A DNA stretch of 64,000 bases from Panax quinquefolius (taxonomy: Eukaryota; Streptophyta; Magnoliopsida; Apiales; Araliaceae). The position numbers and the translations under genes were made by a program. Positions 45,443 to 56,486 of the stretch are shown piece after piece. The stretch's first letter is position 1. The number at the start of each line of letters is the position of its first letter. Under the pieces are notes generated by a model. That model worked only from the letters and a program-made list of their open reading frames with translations, did not search any database and had not been told where the DNA came from. Location of the stretch: the NCBI GenBank assembly GCA_020205615.1, contig CM035165.1, forward strand, positions 28,679,544-28,743,543, in the 5' to 3' direction.

Positions 45443-46130
45443 ATGGCTCCGGTAGAAATGAAGGAACTGATGGTGCAACTGCAAGAACTGCTGGACAAGA
45501 AGTATATTCAACCAAGCGTATCACCGTGGGGAGCACCGGTATTATTTGTGAAGAAGAAGGACGGATCAATGCGTCTTTGCATTGATTATATGGAGTTAAA
45601 CAAGGTCACTATTAAGAATAGGTATCCGTTACCTAGAATAGATGACTTGTTTGATTAGTTGAAGGGTGCTAAATATTTCTCAAAAATAGATTTGAGAAGT
45701 GGGTATCACCAATTGAAGGTAAGAAAGGAGGATGTACCTAAAACAGCATTCAGAACTCGGTACGGACATTACGAGTTTCTGGTGATGTCTTTTGGTTTAA
45801 CAAATGCCCCTGCTGCGTTCATGGATTTGATGAAACAGGGTATTTAAACCATTCTTAGACAAGTTTGTAATAGTGTTTATCAACGACATTCTAGTGTATT
45901 CCAAAACTCAAGAAGAACACGTGGAACATTTACGTCTGACATTGGAGACACTAAGAAAGGAAAAGTTGTACGCGAAATTCTCTAAAGTGTGAATTTTGGC
46001 TCGACTGTGTATAATTTTTGGGTCATGTGATTGACAAAGATGGGATTTCAGTGGATCCATCGAAAGTGGAAGTTTTGAATCAATTGGGAACAACCAAGGA
46101 CACCTTCGTAGATGAGGAGTTTCTTGGGGT
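45443..46130 (+). pseudogene. pol: D1 reverse transcriptase
   Basis: Frame with [60 protein letters not shown], then TAG at 45656 (a Gln in DLFDQLKG), [35 protein letters not shown] and [11 protein letters not shown]. The catalytic box reads FIND (45876-45887) instead of FIDD, removing the first of the two metal-binding Asp. A one-base insertion and a stop follow at about 45985-46012. The enzyme is dead as read. Confidence 0.85.
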
Positions 46131-46880
46131 GGCGAGGTTATTATAGAAGATTTATACAAGATTTTTCCAAGATAGACACTCTGCTAACAAATTTAACACG
46201 GAAAGTCATGAAATTCGTTTGGACGGAAAAGTGTGAAGAGAGCTTCCAAGATTTGAAGAAGAAGCTAAGTATGGCACTGTGTTAACCTGCTTAGAATAAT
46301 ACAGAAATTTTATGGTGTATAGTGATGCCTCACACAAAGGATTGGGTTGTGTTTCTTATGCAAAACGGCAAAGTTATTGCCATGCATCAAGACAATGAAG
46401 GATTATGAGAGAAAGGTTATCCGACTCATGATTTAAAATTGGGCTGCAGTGGTATTTGCTCTCAAGATATGGAGACACTATCTCGTATGGAGAGAAATGT
46501 GAGATCTCTACACGCACCACAAAAGTCTGAAGTATATTTTCACTCAGAAGGACCTGAACATGCGTCAGAGGAGATGGATGGAATTGATAAAAGATTATGA
46601 TTGTGAGATCTTTTATCATCCGGGCAAAGCTAATGTGGTTGCAGATGCGTTGAGCAGGAAAGGTCGGGAGAAGTTGATGCTGATAACAACTCAGGAAGAG
46701 CTCATTTTAGCAATGACAAAGTTAGAACTGGAAATCAAATTTCCACAGGAATCCGATGAACGACTATTTCAGTTAGAAGCAGGTCCAACTTTACTGGACA
46801 AGGTGAAGAACGCTCCGTTACAAGATGAAGAATGTGGAAAGATAAAAGAGAATATGGGTGATGGTAGCGATCTGAAATAA
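46131..46880 (+). pseudogene. pol: D1 RNase H
   Basis: Corresponds base for base to 55365-56120 of D2 but with a dozen or so one-base indels up to 46555, after which a frame opens (46560-46880) reading [37 protein letters not shown]. The catalytic Glu of HDLELAA is Lys (HDLK, AAA at 46436), as in D2. Confidence 0.8.
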
Positions 46881-48240
46881 AAGGTCGATACCAAAGGATT
46901 ACTACTGATGCGAGGGAAGAATCGGGTTCCAATGACACGAGAATCGAAAGAGGAAATCTTGATCAAGCTCATAGCTTCAAGATATTCGATTCATCCGGAA
47001 GCTACACGAAGAAGTATCAAGATTCTGTAGAAGCATTTTTGGTGGCCGAATATGAAAAGGGATGTTGCGAGAATGCGTGGCTAAATGTTTGACATGTCAA
47101 AGAGTAAAAGTCTAACATCAAAGACCCAACAGATTACTTTCAATTGGAAATACCGGAATGGAAGTGGGAACACATCACGATGGATTTTGTGGTGGGTCTT
47201 CCAACTACTCGTAGAGGATGCGATGCAATTTGGGTGATAAGGGATGATCGATTTAAATCAAATGAACTTTTACCAATAAAGATTAGGTTCAATCTTGATT
47301 AGTTGGAAAGATTGTACATCAAAGAGATCGTTCGAGACATAGAGTGCCAAGGTGTCAATTATATCCGATAGAGACGCGATTCACTTCAAATTTTGGAAAA
47401 GACTACAAGAATGCATGGGAACTCAATTGCGAATGAGTGCGGCTTATCATCCACAAACAGATGGCCAAAGCGAACGAACAATCCAGACATTGGAAGATAT
47501 CTTTGAGAGCGTGCGTCCATGGATTTCAAAGGAACACAGGAAGAACAATTACCATTGGTGGAATTCGCCTACAATAATAGTTATCACGCGAGCATCGATA
47601 TCTTTTACCTTACGAAGCGTTATATGGCGAAAAGTCAGCGAGAACCCCACCGTCTTTGGGATGAAGTTGGTGAACGCCAACTACTAAGACCGAGAACTAA
47701 TGCAACAAACTACTTTGAGGTTATCAAACTCATCGGAGACAAGATTGGTAGCGACTCAAAGGCCAGATAGAAGAAGTATCCCGATCAACACAGCAAGATC
47801 GTGCATTTGATGTAGGTGAAGCTATGTATTCCTAAAAGTTTCTCCTTGGAAGGGAAAATTCGCTTTGATGAAGAAGGAAAACTAAGCCCGAGGTTTATTG
47901 GACCTTTTGAAGTCTTTGCGAAAAAGTTGGAGAGGTAGCTTACGGGTAGCTCTACCTCCGAGTTGGAAAACATTCACAATGTTTTTCATATTTCGATGTT
48001 ACGACCATATAAACCCGATTACAATCACGTGATCGAAAGTACGAACCGCTGCGATTCGAAAGATTTGTCTTATGAAGAGGTTCCAATCCGGATAGTCGAT
48101 AGGAAAGAACAAGTGCTCGTGAATAAAGTGATACATTACGTGAAGGTGATATGGAGAAACCACAATCTTTGAAGAAACAATGTGGGAACTCAAGAGAAAT
48201 GATGAAAGAGTACCGAGTTATTTGTTTAATCAGTCTTCGA
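46881..48240 (+). pseudogene. pol: D1 integrase
   Basis: Pieces in shifting frames: zinc-domain text near 46980-47110, [11 protein letters not shown] near 47178, SDRDA (47365), [36 protein letters not shown] (47450-47500, includes the third catalytic residue), [17 protein letters not shown], then the C-terminal part [37 protein letters not shown] and VKVIWRNHNL ending at a stop at 48170. The last is the Tekay chromodomain-like tail, truncated before EEATWE in frame. Confidence 0.8.
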
Positions 48241-48323
48241 TTACGGGGATGTAATCTTTGTAAGTAGGGAAGAATGTAACGAATCGTTGTTTGAGTTGTG
48301 ATTTTGAGGACGGAGAATCCTTA

Positions 48324-48336
48324 TAAGAGGGAATGA
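48324..48336 (+). other. Polypurine tract of D1
   Basis: TAAGAGGGAATGA directly before the LTR start TGTAACATT. The same tract is at 57509-57521. Confidence 0.75.
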
Positions 48337-49198
48337 TGTAACATTCCGTTTTTTTTAAATGTAAGTTATAAATATTTATTAATTTATATAAATATTTATT
48401 AGGCGTGTTTATTATTGAATAAGTAATTGTTCAATTTGATTGAGATGTTTTAGTTAATTATTTAATTGTTAAATAATTAATGTGTTATGTGGATTGAGTT
48501 ATGTTATTAAGTGATTTATTTAATAAATTGTTATTACATAAAGGGTGACAACTAACTATGTGATAAAGAGTTATTAAAATAATTAAAGTAATTTTTAATT
48601 TAGTTTTTTGCCAAACAAGGTTTAAGTATTAATCCTTTAATTTTAAATGGTTTGCCAAACAAAGCCTTATTGCTTTTGGATTTCTTTTTGAATTTAAATT
48701 ATTAATTAAATAAATAAAATATAAATAATATATATATATATATATATGAATATATTTTTGTAATCGATAAACTTATTGGTATATTTAATACCGCCGCTTT
48801 CAAACGTTTGAAAAATAGAGCGTCGTGTTAGTTTTATTTTTAGTATCATGTCTTTGTTATGTGGCTTAGCTATTAGTTTTACCTTTGAGTTGTCTGATAA
48901 AAGAAAGAAAAGAATACAGAGATAGTTAAGAGAGAAATGGCTGGGATTCTAGGAAAATATAGAGTTCTTCAAGCTTTTCTAAGGGTTTTACAAGTGTTTC
49001 TTAACAACAAAAGGTAAGTGTTTATAACCTAAATTTATGTTTATGAAGACATATATGTTTTACGTCATTAGGTTTAAAGTCTCTGTGTTCTTGAAAGTCA
49101 TTCACTCTGTTAAGGTTTTTACCAAAAATTATTTGCAAAACATGTTCTAGAATTGGTTATGATGTTATGTGTTTTTATTGTTATAATTGTCATAGTTA

Positions 49199-49199
<1 letters not shown>

Positions 49200-49265
<66 letters not shown>
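49200..49265. repeat. (TA)n(TG)n microsatellite
   Basis: About 20 TA and 12 TG units. In the other D LTR (58290-58310) only a short TATGTATGTGTGTG remains. Confidence 0.9.
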
Positions 49266-49266
<1 letters not shown>

Positions 49267-49688
49267 TGTATGCTAAATTAAGATTTAGAAAGAGAACTTG
49301 GTTTTACGGTGAAAAATATATATACGAATATATGTTTTGTAGAAATATCAAAAGTTATGTATGCTAACTGAGGAATTGAACTATACATGTTAATTTGTTA
49401 TATGTTGGTATACTTGTATTTCAAAGGAATCAAATTTGGTTGATAACAGTGAAAATTTCGTTCACTGTACTTTAGATATCAACAATGGATTTTGAGTTTT
49501 AACCAAATATTATTTTAGTGATTTAAGTCTTTTAAATTTGTTGTTCAATTGTTGGAAATTGGTATATGGATAATTGTTAACAATTATGTGTAGTTTATTT
49601 TAGTTATACATGTTATCTGGGGCAAATTGTTGTTACAAATTTAAGACAGTAGCTTTGGCTCTATTCTTCGTTTTGGTTCTGTGAGTTT

Positions 49689-49842
49689 CGACACCCCAGC
49701 GTCAAAATTCACGCTCCAGCGCCAAATTTCGTGCCCCAGCGACAAATTTCGTGCCCCAGCGCCAAAAATAGGCCAAAAGTTCGCGCCCTAGCGCTGGAAT
49801 TCGCGCCCCGGCGCCACTATCTCGCGCCCCAGCACTGGAAAA
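49689..49842. repeat. GC-rich CCAGCGCC repeat in D LTR
   Basis: Six or seven imperfect units of about 22 bp with core CGCCCCAGCGCCAAA in an otherwise AT-rich LTR. Includes inverted forms (AGCGCTGGAATTCGCGCC). The counterpart at 58740-58800 keeps only about two units. Confidence 0.8.
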
Positions 49843-51189
49843 GTGGTCTGGGACGGACAGTTTTGACCTCCTGTAGTAAAACGGCCATAACTTTCTCATA
49901 CGAACTCCGATTGAGTTGATTCAAGATGATCCGGAACGAGGACAAATAGACCTACAACTTTCATGCTTTAAGCTATTTAATTTGAGGTCTGTAACAGTAG
50001 TAAAAATGGCCATGTTTAGGACTGTTGTGTATTTGGAGCCAATCGGAGGGCGTCGGGATGCACGAATGCAAGTGCAACCCTTTGGGTATTAGTATAACTT
50101 AATGATAACATGTTGGAAATGTAATAGGATATTGTATCAAGTTGTTAATGTGCATGTTGTGCAATGACATGATCACCTAAGTAGTTGTAATAAAGCTAAA
50201 AAGTAATGTTCATGAAAAGATGTGATGTTGTTTAAACTTAAACTTAGTTAGTAGCTATACTAAGAGTAATAAAGTAACTCATAAAGGTAATGTTAGTGTA
50301 ACTAATATGTATTGTCAATACATATGGTATGTGTAGGACTTGGGGTGAACGTGAATAGTAATTGTTTAACCTACGCACGAGGTAAGTTCTCTAACTCTAC
50401 TTTTATAATTGTGCAAGTTTCTAAACCTATCTTTTTACATTAAGCAAGTTCTCTAACTCCATACTCTCGTTGAGTTAGTTTGTTGTGTTTAAGCAAGTTT
50501 TCTAATTCTAAAGCTTCGTTATGCAAATTTCATATGCTATACTTTATTGAGTAAAGTATTTCTATTAAGCAACTTCATTGTATCCAGTTATTCATGATGA
50601 TACAAGTTTCCCATCTCCACACTTTCGTTGAGATAGTTATTATGATTATACAAGTTTTCTTAACTCTAAACTTGTTATATTAGCATCTGAGTACCTTTAG
50701 TTTATCGTTCAAGTTATTATTTGTTGTGCATGCTTGATATTAAATTCTAAGATGTAACCTTAGCTTAATGTTATTCAAAGCAAGGTATGATGTGTTATTC
50801 ATAGTTATCTTATTAGATTATCCCTAAAGCATGAACTTAGAACGAAATATTTATTCGATTATGATTATTCAATAACGTGGTGTTATTATCTTTCATTCAA
50901 CTAATCCTTAGTTGATGTCCGTTGAATTCCAAATTACCTTGAAGTGTATCCAAACCAAACTATCTTTGGGGGCGGACTTGTACTCAAAATATTTGAGATG
51001 AACAACCCTATTTATAGGGGTTACGCTTAGTTTTGTACTTTATATTTGAAATGTTTGTATACAATACATGTCTGAAGGGTTGATCCCCTAAGTACCTTAA
51101 AGTCATTATGGTCGTATGACCGTAAAAGTTTAAGTTGAAAGATTACTTATAATCAGTAGACAAGGTTAAGTGGTCATTAGACCCTCGGT

Positions 51190-51312
51190 GAATGTTAAGA
51201 TGTTAATAAGACTTATTATTTAGTTCTATTGAGCCCTGAATGGGCAAGGAATGTTTAAGATGTTAATAGAACCTATTGTTCAGTTCTATTGAGCCCCTGA
51301 AAGGGCAGAGAA
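51190..51312 (+). repeat. 60-bp tandem repeat with GAGCCC hairpin
   Basis: Two units each containing AATGTTAAGATGTTAATA, then TAGTTCTATTGAGCCCCTGA and GGGCA. The GAGCCC...GGGC arms can pair. The same pair occurs at 60130-60253. The preceding text has a third weaker copy. Confidence 0.7.
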
Positions 51313-51704
51313 TGTAAAAGTTATTCATTATTATTTCAAGTGAGCCTTGTTTGCTCACTCTTGCCTGTAAAATCCTTATAGCTAAAGATGGAAAGTGTGA
51401 CGTACCTAGCACCAGTAAAGGAAAGGGAAAGATGAACAAGTACTGAAGACTTGTAATAGTTTTGATAGTTTTATTATCAGACTTTGGTTTAAAGAATGTA
51501 ATGAAGTTTATTTAAATTTTCTGCATGAATGATTGTTTGTAAAGGTTAGATAACCTGGGATATTTTATTTTATGTAATTCCTGTATGGGCAGGATTATTA
51601 TTCAATTTTATTTATGATTGGGTAGTTATAAATGAATGTTTTGATTACGTGAACACCAAATCTTGAGGTAATTAAGTCTCCAAGAGATTTGGGGTGTCAC
51701 AAGT

Positions 51705-51716
51705 TAGTATCAAAGC
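51705..51716 (+). other. Primer binding site of D2 (tRNA-Met)
   Basis: TAGTATCAAAGC, three bases after the LTR end; differs from the usual TGGTATCAGAGC at two positions. Confidence 0.8.
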
Positions 51717-52260
51717 TTTAGGTTATGAACCTTAGGTGGGGAAAAATCCTTAGAAGTAACCTTTGAAAAGATAGTGGAGATAACTCTTATCGAGTTTTAA
51801 GGAAGAAGTAATAAAACACTTATGTGCTTATGTGTTTATAACTTATGTGCTCGCGAGTGTCGAGTAGAATGATTAATAACTAAAACTTTAAAATTTACTT
51901 GTTAGGATGACTAATGTCCTGAGAATCCAAAGCTAGGGAGGAGGGACCTCAAATGCCTATAGAGGAGGAGCCTCACGACATTCAAAGTTGTTTAGGAACA
52001 ACTACCGCCACGGAGTCGGCCCGGCTGGTCACGATGGTTGAAGATAAGGATGATGATGTGGAGAGCGGATGAGGAGGATCCCGTGGAGTTGCCACAAGAG
52101 GATGAGGATAACGAGGACGAGGAGGAAGAGACTCCACTAACCTCGATGGTCGCTCAGATGTATGATGAAGTCTATGGCCAGTAACGTGGAACTTCGAGAC
52201 ACAACAGGAGTTGCAGGAGATAGTAGGTGAACAACGACATCGCAATGACACGTAAGGACG
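51717..52260 (+). other. D2 leader, with acidic coding-like text
   Basis: From about 51950 plus-strand frames read MPIEEEPHDIQSCLGTTTAT, then after one frame change DEEDPVELPQEDEDNEDEEE and TPLTSMVAQMYDEVYG. The strongly acidic text in the sense direction, directly before the coiled-coil frame, suggests one original ORF of about 230 codons now broken by two or three small changes. Confidence 0.45.
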
Positions 52261-52653
52261 ATGACATCCGAGGATCGAGATGAACGTCTAACTAATGCTG
52301 AAGAGAAGCTAATGCAGACTGAAGGAGAGAAGGAACAACTGATCGAGATGGTCGTGGAACTGAAGAAAAAGCTGAATGAAGAAGCTACCAAGAGGGAGAG
52401 AGCTGAAGACGCATACGAGGAAGCTTATCAACAAACTGGAAGAACAGTAAGGGATACACAAGCAAAGAGGATGAAGATGGAAGAGATGGATAAAGTATTC
52501 AATACCGTGATCAATCGAGCTCAAGATTGGGTCATGGGTTATCCAATTCAGTTCGAGACTCTGCCATCATACGTGTTAGATCGCCAAACCATGTTCCGTG
52601 TTATGGAAGAAGAGCATCAAAAGGCTACTGAGTATCTTAATAGATCATCATAG
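52261..52653 (+). CDS. Extra coiled-coil ORF upstream of gag, unknown function
   Basis: Open for 130 codons, ATG to TAG. Residues 1-75 are highly charged with heptad-like spacing (RLTNAEEKLMQTEGEKEQLI, MVVELKKKLNEEATKRERAE), so a coiled coil is likely. Residues 85-130 are less charged (FNTVINRAQDWVMG, YPIQFETLPSYVLD). It lies about 550 bp after the primer site and 296 bp before the gag ATG, on the same strand. An extra ORF in this place is known from Ogre/Tat elements, but I do not know it from Tekay elements. The true N-terminus may lie upstream (about 51950). D1 lacks the region. I do not recognise the protein. Confidence 0.55.
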   Translation: MTSEDRDERLTNAEEKLMQTEGEKEQLIEMVVELKKKLNEEATKRERAEDAYEEAYQQTGRTVRDTQAKRMKMEEMDKVFNTVINRAQDWVMGYPIQFETLPSYVLDRQTMFRVMEEEHQKATEYLNRSS

Positions 52654-52949
52654 GAAATGTGTCTATTTTGCAAGTAATAAGTGTTAAATAATGTGTAAAT
52701 CCCTAGTGTTAAGTAACCATGGGATATGAGAATGATGATGTTGTCCTCAGTAACTTTTGTAGTTCAGAAAGGAATGTAAATAAGCGGTGATGCTATTATT
52801 GTTATGTTTTTTCAAAGTTATGATGAATAAATAAAAGCTATTATTTTATTCAAAAGTGTTATGTGGTTAATTCTTTTATGGAGGCAAGATAATTAGAAAA
52901 TACTTAAAGAAGTTGGGTAATAGTCTAATAGATGTTTTTTTAACAGAAA

Positions 52950-53960
52950 ATGCCTCCCAGACGTGAACCACCCCGTCAGAGAACCAATGCGAGAACTAAC
53001 AATAACGACGTTGAGGATAATTCCGTCCAATAACTAGTGACATTACTAACAGGAGCGTTGCAGAATCAACCTCAAAACCAAGGCACAACGTTTAAGGAGT
53101 TTAAGGCGGTTGGACCACTTGAATTTCGTGGGTCAACGAATCCGGTCGAGGCACAGACCTGGATTATGGAAATAGAGAAAGTATTTGAAGTCGCTAGGGT
53201 AGTGGATGAATGCAAGACCGCTTTTGCAACATTTATGTTGAAAGCGAAGCTAGTTATTGGTGGCAAGCCAATAAAACCCGAGAAGGACCAGGGGGTGATG
53301 ACCTGGGATAGGTTTAAGGAGTTATTCTTCGAGACCTACTTCCCAGAGAGTTCGAAGAGTTAGTTAGAGGTTCATTTTTGGGCCAAGCGAGGAGCGATGG
53401 ACGGTGTCTCGAGTATATGCCGTGAAATTCAACGAATTGGCGAGGTTTGCGCCATATCAAGTCAGCACATACGAGCGTAAGGCAAAGAGGTTAGAATAGG
53501 GACTTAAGGCTGGTCAGTCTGAGGGTTTCCTATTCCATTGAAGACGTTCTTAAAGAATGATGGAGAAGGTCAGACTACCAAGGTGGAGGCGAGGCAGTGA
53601 CAAAATTCAATCAAGAGAAAAAGAAGAAGATGAATGAGGTGGAAGTGAAGAATGGTAAGCGAGGCAATGGAAATGGCAAAGAACAACAACAACTTGAAGA
53701 GGAAGTGGAACAAACGGGTACTTGGAAACCAAAGCAGAGTAACCAGGTGGCTTTAGGAAGTTTGAAGCATGTCTTTACATGGGGAGGTTTCATAAGGGTG
53801 TGTGCTTGATGGGGAAACGTGCATGTTTCAACTGTGGCCAAGAGTGTCACATCGCCTCAAATTGCACCCCCAGAAGAATGTCTGTTTCACGTGCGGATCC
53901 AAGGATCATTTTGCTCGTGAATGCCCTCGAAGAAGAAGGTCGAGAACAAATGAAAAGTAA
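52950..53960 (+). pseudogene. gag: D2 gag
   Basis: Starts at ATG 52950, MPPRREPPRQRTNARTNNND, a typical proline/arginine-rich Tekay gag start. A TAA at about 53030 replaces Gln (CAA in D1); then LLTGALQNQPQNQGTTFKEF, FRGSTNPVEAQTWIMEIEKV and WDRFKELFFETYFPESSKS to TAG at 53361, as in D1. Zinc knuckles CFNCGQECHIASNC and CFTCGSKDHFARECP lie at about 53825-53925, with the first CGRFHKGVC motif just before. Several frame changes relative to D1 between 53370 and 53600. Confidence 0.85.
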
Positions 53961-54072
53961 GGGAGGCGTGATTGGAGGTACTTGGGCCATTCTTTGGACC
54001 TACAACGTCAAACAAACCCACGGCCGAAAACTTTCAACATGACCGTGCAAGATCTTTGTCTAATCAAAAGAT

Positions 54073-54660
54073 GTGGTGTCAGGTATTATCCCAAACAACG
54101 ATATTAATGCTTATGTATTATTTGATTCGGGTGCTACTTGTTCGTTTATATCTGATGAATTTGCTAAGAGATTAGAATTGCCTAGAGAAGAACTGAATTT
54201 CCCTTTGAACATAAAAATTGCTAATAGGGAGGTGATTCCCGTTAGGTTTGTATACAAGAACTGTAGAGTGAACATTAAAGGGAATATCCTGATGGTAGAT
54301 TTAATTCCGATTAGACTTGGGGAATTTGATGTAATTTTAGGAATGGATTGGCTATTCAAATATGGAGCAGTAATTGATTGTCACAAGAAGTGTGTAAACC
54401 TAATGACTCAAAATCGAATGTAGTTTTCCATGGTAGCAAATCGCTTTAGACAAATGAAATGTCCGACGATTATCAGCCAAGAAGTTGTTGAGTCAAGGTG
54501 TGTGGGTTATTTAAACTTACATAGTCGATACTCGGAAGAAGGTGTAAAAGCGGAGGAGATACCAATGGATAGAGAATTAGTAGATGTATTTCCTAAGATT
54601 TGCGGGACTTCCGCCGAACAGAGAGATTGAGTTCAGTAATTGACTTAGCGCCAGAACTCG
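54073..54660 (+). pseudogene. pol: D2 protease and linker
   Basis: 116-codon open piece with LFDSGATCSFISDEFAKRLE, INREVIPVR-like text and DVILGMDWLFKYGAVIDCH, nearly identical to D1. After 54421 the linker is broken by several indels, many at CAG/CCAGG sites where D1 is intact (for example around 54595-54660). Confidence 0.85.
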
Positions 54661-55364
54661 CACACTTAGATATCAAAGGCCCGTCATTGAATGGCTCGGT
54701 AGAAATGAAGGAACCGATGGTGCAACCGCAAGAAGCTGCTTTGGACAAGAAGTATATTCAACCAAGCGTATCACCGCCGGGAGAACACCGGTATTATTTG
54801 TGAAGAAGAAGGACGGATCAATGCGTCTTTGCATTGATTATATGGAGTTAAACAAGGTCACTATTAAGAATAGGTATCCGTTACCTAGAATAGATGACTT
54901 GTTTGATTAGTTGAAGGGTGCTAAATATTTCTCAAAAATAGATTTGAGAAGTGGGTATCACCAATTGAAGGTAAGAAAGGAGGATATACCTAAAAAGCGA
55001 CATTGAACTCTCCTGCATTTTACATTACGAGTTTACGGTGATGTCTTTGGTTTAACAAATGCCCTAACTGCGTTCATGGATTTGATGAAACAGGTATTTA
55101 AACCATTCTTAGACAAGTTTGTAATAGTGTTTATCAACGACATTCTAGTGTATTCCAAAACTCAAGAAGAACACGTGGAACATTTACGTCTGACATTGGA
55201 GACACTAAGAAAGGAAAAGTTGTACGCGAAATTCTCTAAAGTGTGAATTTTGGCTCGACTGTGTATAATTTTTGGGTCATGTGATTGACAAAGATGGGAT
55301 TTCAGTGGATCCATCGAAAGTGGAAGCTGTAATCAATTGGGAACAACCAAGGACACCTTCGTAG
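54661..55364 (+). pseudogene. pol: D2 reverse transcriptase
   Basis: Same order as D1: [33 protein letters not shown] then TAG at 54908, [15 protein letters not shown], catalytic FIND (55130-55141), [20 protein letters not shown], then the same extra G and stop at about 55238-55266. It carries additional indels at 54990-55080. Shares every major lesion with D1. Confidence 0.85.
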
Positions 55365-56486
55365 ATGAGGAGTTTCTTGGGACTGGCCGGTTATTATAGA
55401 AGATTTATACAAGATTTTTCCAAGATAGCCACTCCGTTAACAAATTTAACACGGAAAGCTGTGAAATTCGTTTGGACGGAAAAGTGTGAAGAGAGCTTCC
55501 AAGATTTGAAGAAGAAGCTAAGTATGGCACCTGTGTTAACCCTGCCGAATAATACAGGAAATTTTATGGTGTATAGTGATGCCTCACACAAAGGATTGGG
55601 TTGTGTTCTTATGCAAAAAAGCAAAGTTATTGCCTATGCATCAAGACAACTGAAGGATTATGAGAAAGGTTATCCGACTCATGATTTAAAATTGGCTGCA
55701 GTGGTATTTGCTCTCAAGATATGGAGACACTATCTGTATGGAGAGAAATGTGAGATCTACACAGACCACAAAAGTCTGAAGTATATTTTCACTCAGAAGG
55801 ACCTGAACATGCGTCAGAGGAGATGGATGGAATTGATAAAAGATTATGATTGTGAGATCTTTTATCATCCAGGCAAAGCAAATGTGGTTGCAGATGCGTT
55901 GAGCAGGAAAGGTCGGGAGAAGTTGATGCTGATAACAACTCAGGAAGAGCTCATTTTAGCAATGACAAAGTTAGAACTGGAAATCAAATTTCCACAGGAA
56001 TCCGATGAACGACTATTTCAGTTAGAAGCAGGTCCAACTTTACTGGACAAGGTGAAGAACGCTCAGTTACAAGATGAAGAATGTGGAAAGATAAAAGAAA
56101 ATATGGGTGATGGTAGCGATACGAAATACAAGGTCGATACCAAAGGATTACTACGGTACGAGGGAAGAATCTGGGTTCCAGCAACACCAGAACTGAAAGA
56201 CAAAATCTTGATCGAAGCTCATAGCTCAAGATATTCGATTCATCCAGGAAGCACGAAGATGTATCAAGATTTACGCCGATATTTTTGGTGGCCGAATATG
56301 AAAAGGGATGTTGCAAAATGCATGGCTAAATGTTTGACATGTCAAAGAGTAAAAGCCGAACATCAAAGACCCAATGATTACTTTTCAACCATTGGAAATC
56401 TTAGGAATGGAAGTGGGAACACATCACGATGGATTTTGTGGTGGGTCTTCCAACTACTCGTAGAGGATGCGATGCAATTTGGGTGA
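55365..56486 (+). CDS. pol: D2 RNase H and integrase N-terminal half, intact 373-codon frame
   Basis: Residues 1-45: RT-RNase H connection ([20 protein letters not shown]). Residues 45-180: RNase H with [13 protein letters not shown] (first Asp), [20 protein letters not shown] where Lys replaces the catalytic Glu, [20 protein letters not shown] (Asp) and [13 protein letters not shown] (final Asp). Residues 180-270: spacer. Residues 280-345: integrase zinc domain [40 protein letters not shown]. The last 25 residues are out of frame because of a base change near 56385. The ATG is internal to pol, so it is not a real start. RNase H should be inactive because of the Lys. Confidence 0.85.
   Translation: MRSFLGLAGYYRRFIQDFSKIATPLTNLTRKAVKFVWTEKCEESFQDLKKKLSMAPVLTLPNNTGNFMVYSDASHKGLGCVLMQKSKVIAYASRQLKDYEKGYPTHDLKLAAVVFALKIWRHYLYGEKCEIYTDHKSLKYIFTQKDLNMRQRRWMELIKDYDCEIFYHPGKANVVADALSRKGREKLMLITTQEELILAMTKLELEIKFPQESDERLFQLEAGPTLLDKVKNAQLQDEECGKIKENMGDGSDTKYKVDTKGLLRYEGRIWVPATPELKDKILIEAHSSRYSIHPGSTKMYQDLRRYFWWPNMKRDVAKCMAKCLTCQRVKAEHQRPNDYFSTIGNLRNGSGNTSRWILWWVFQLLVEDAMQFG

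Larger units (their letters stand above)
48337..51701 (+). mobile_element. Family D LTR shared by D1 and D2
   Basis: 3365 bp from TGTAACATTCC to GGGGTGTCACA. It is preceded by a polypurine tract and followed by a tRNA-Met primer site, so it serves as 3' LTR of D1 and 5' LTR of D2. Landmarks: TA/TG microsatellite 49200-49265, GC-rich repeat 49689-49842, AAGTTCTCTAACTC repeats about 50380-50680, a 60-bp repeat 51190-51312. Matches 57522-60642 throughout with many small indels. Confidence 0.9.
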
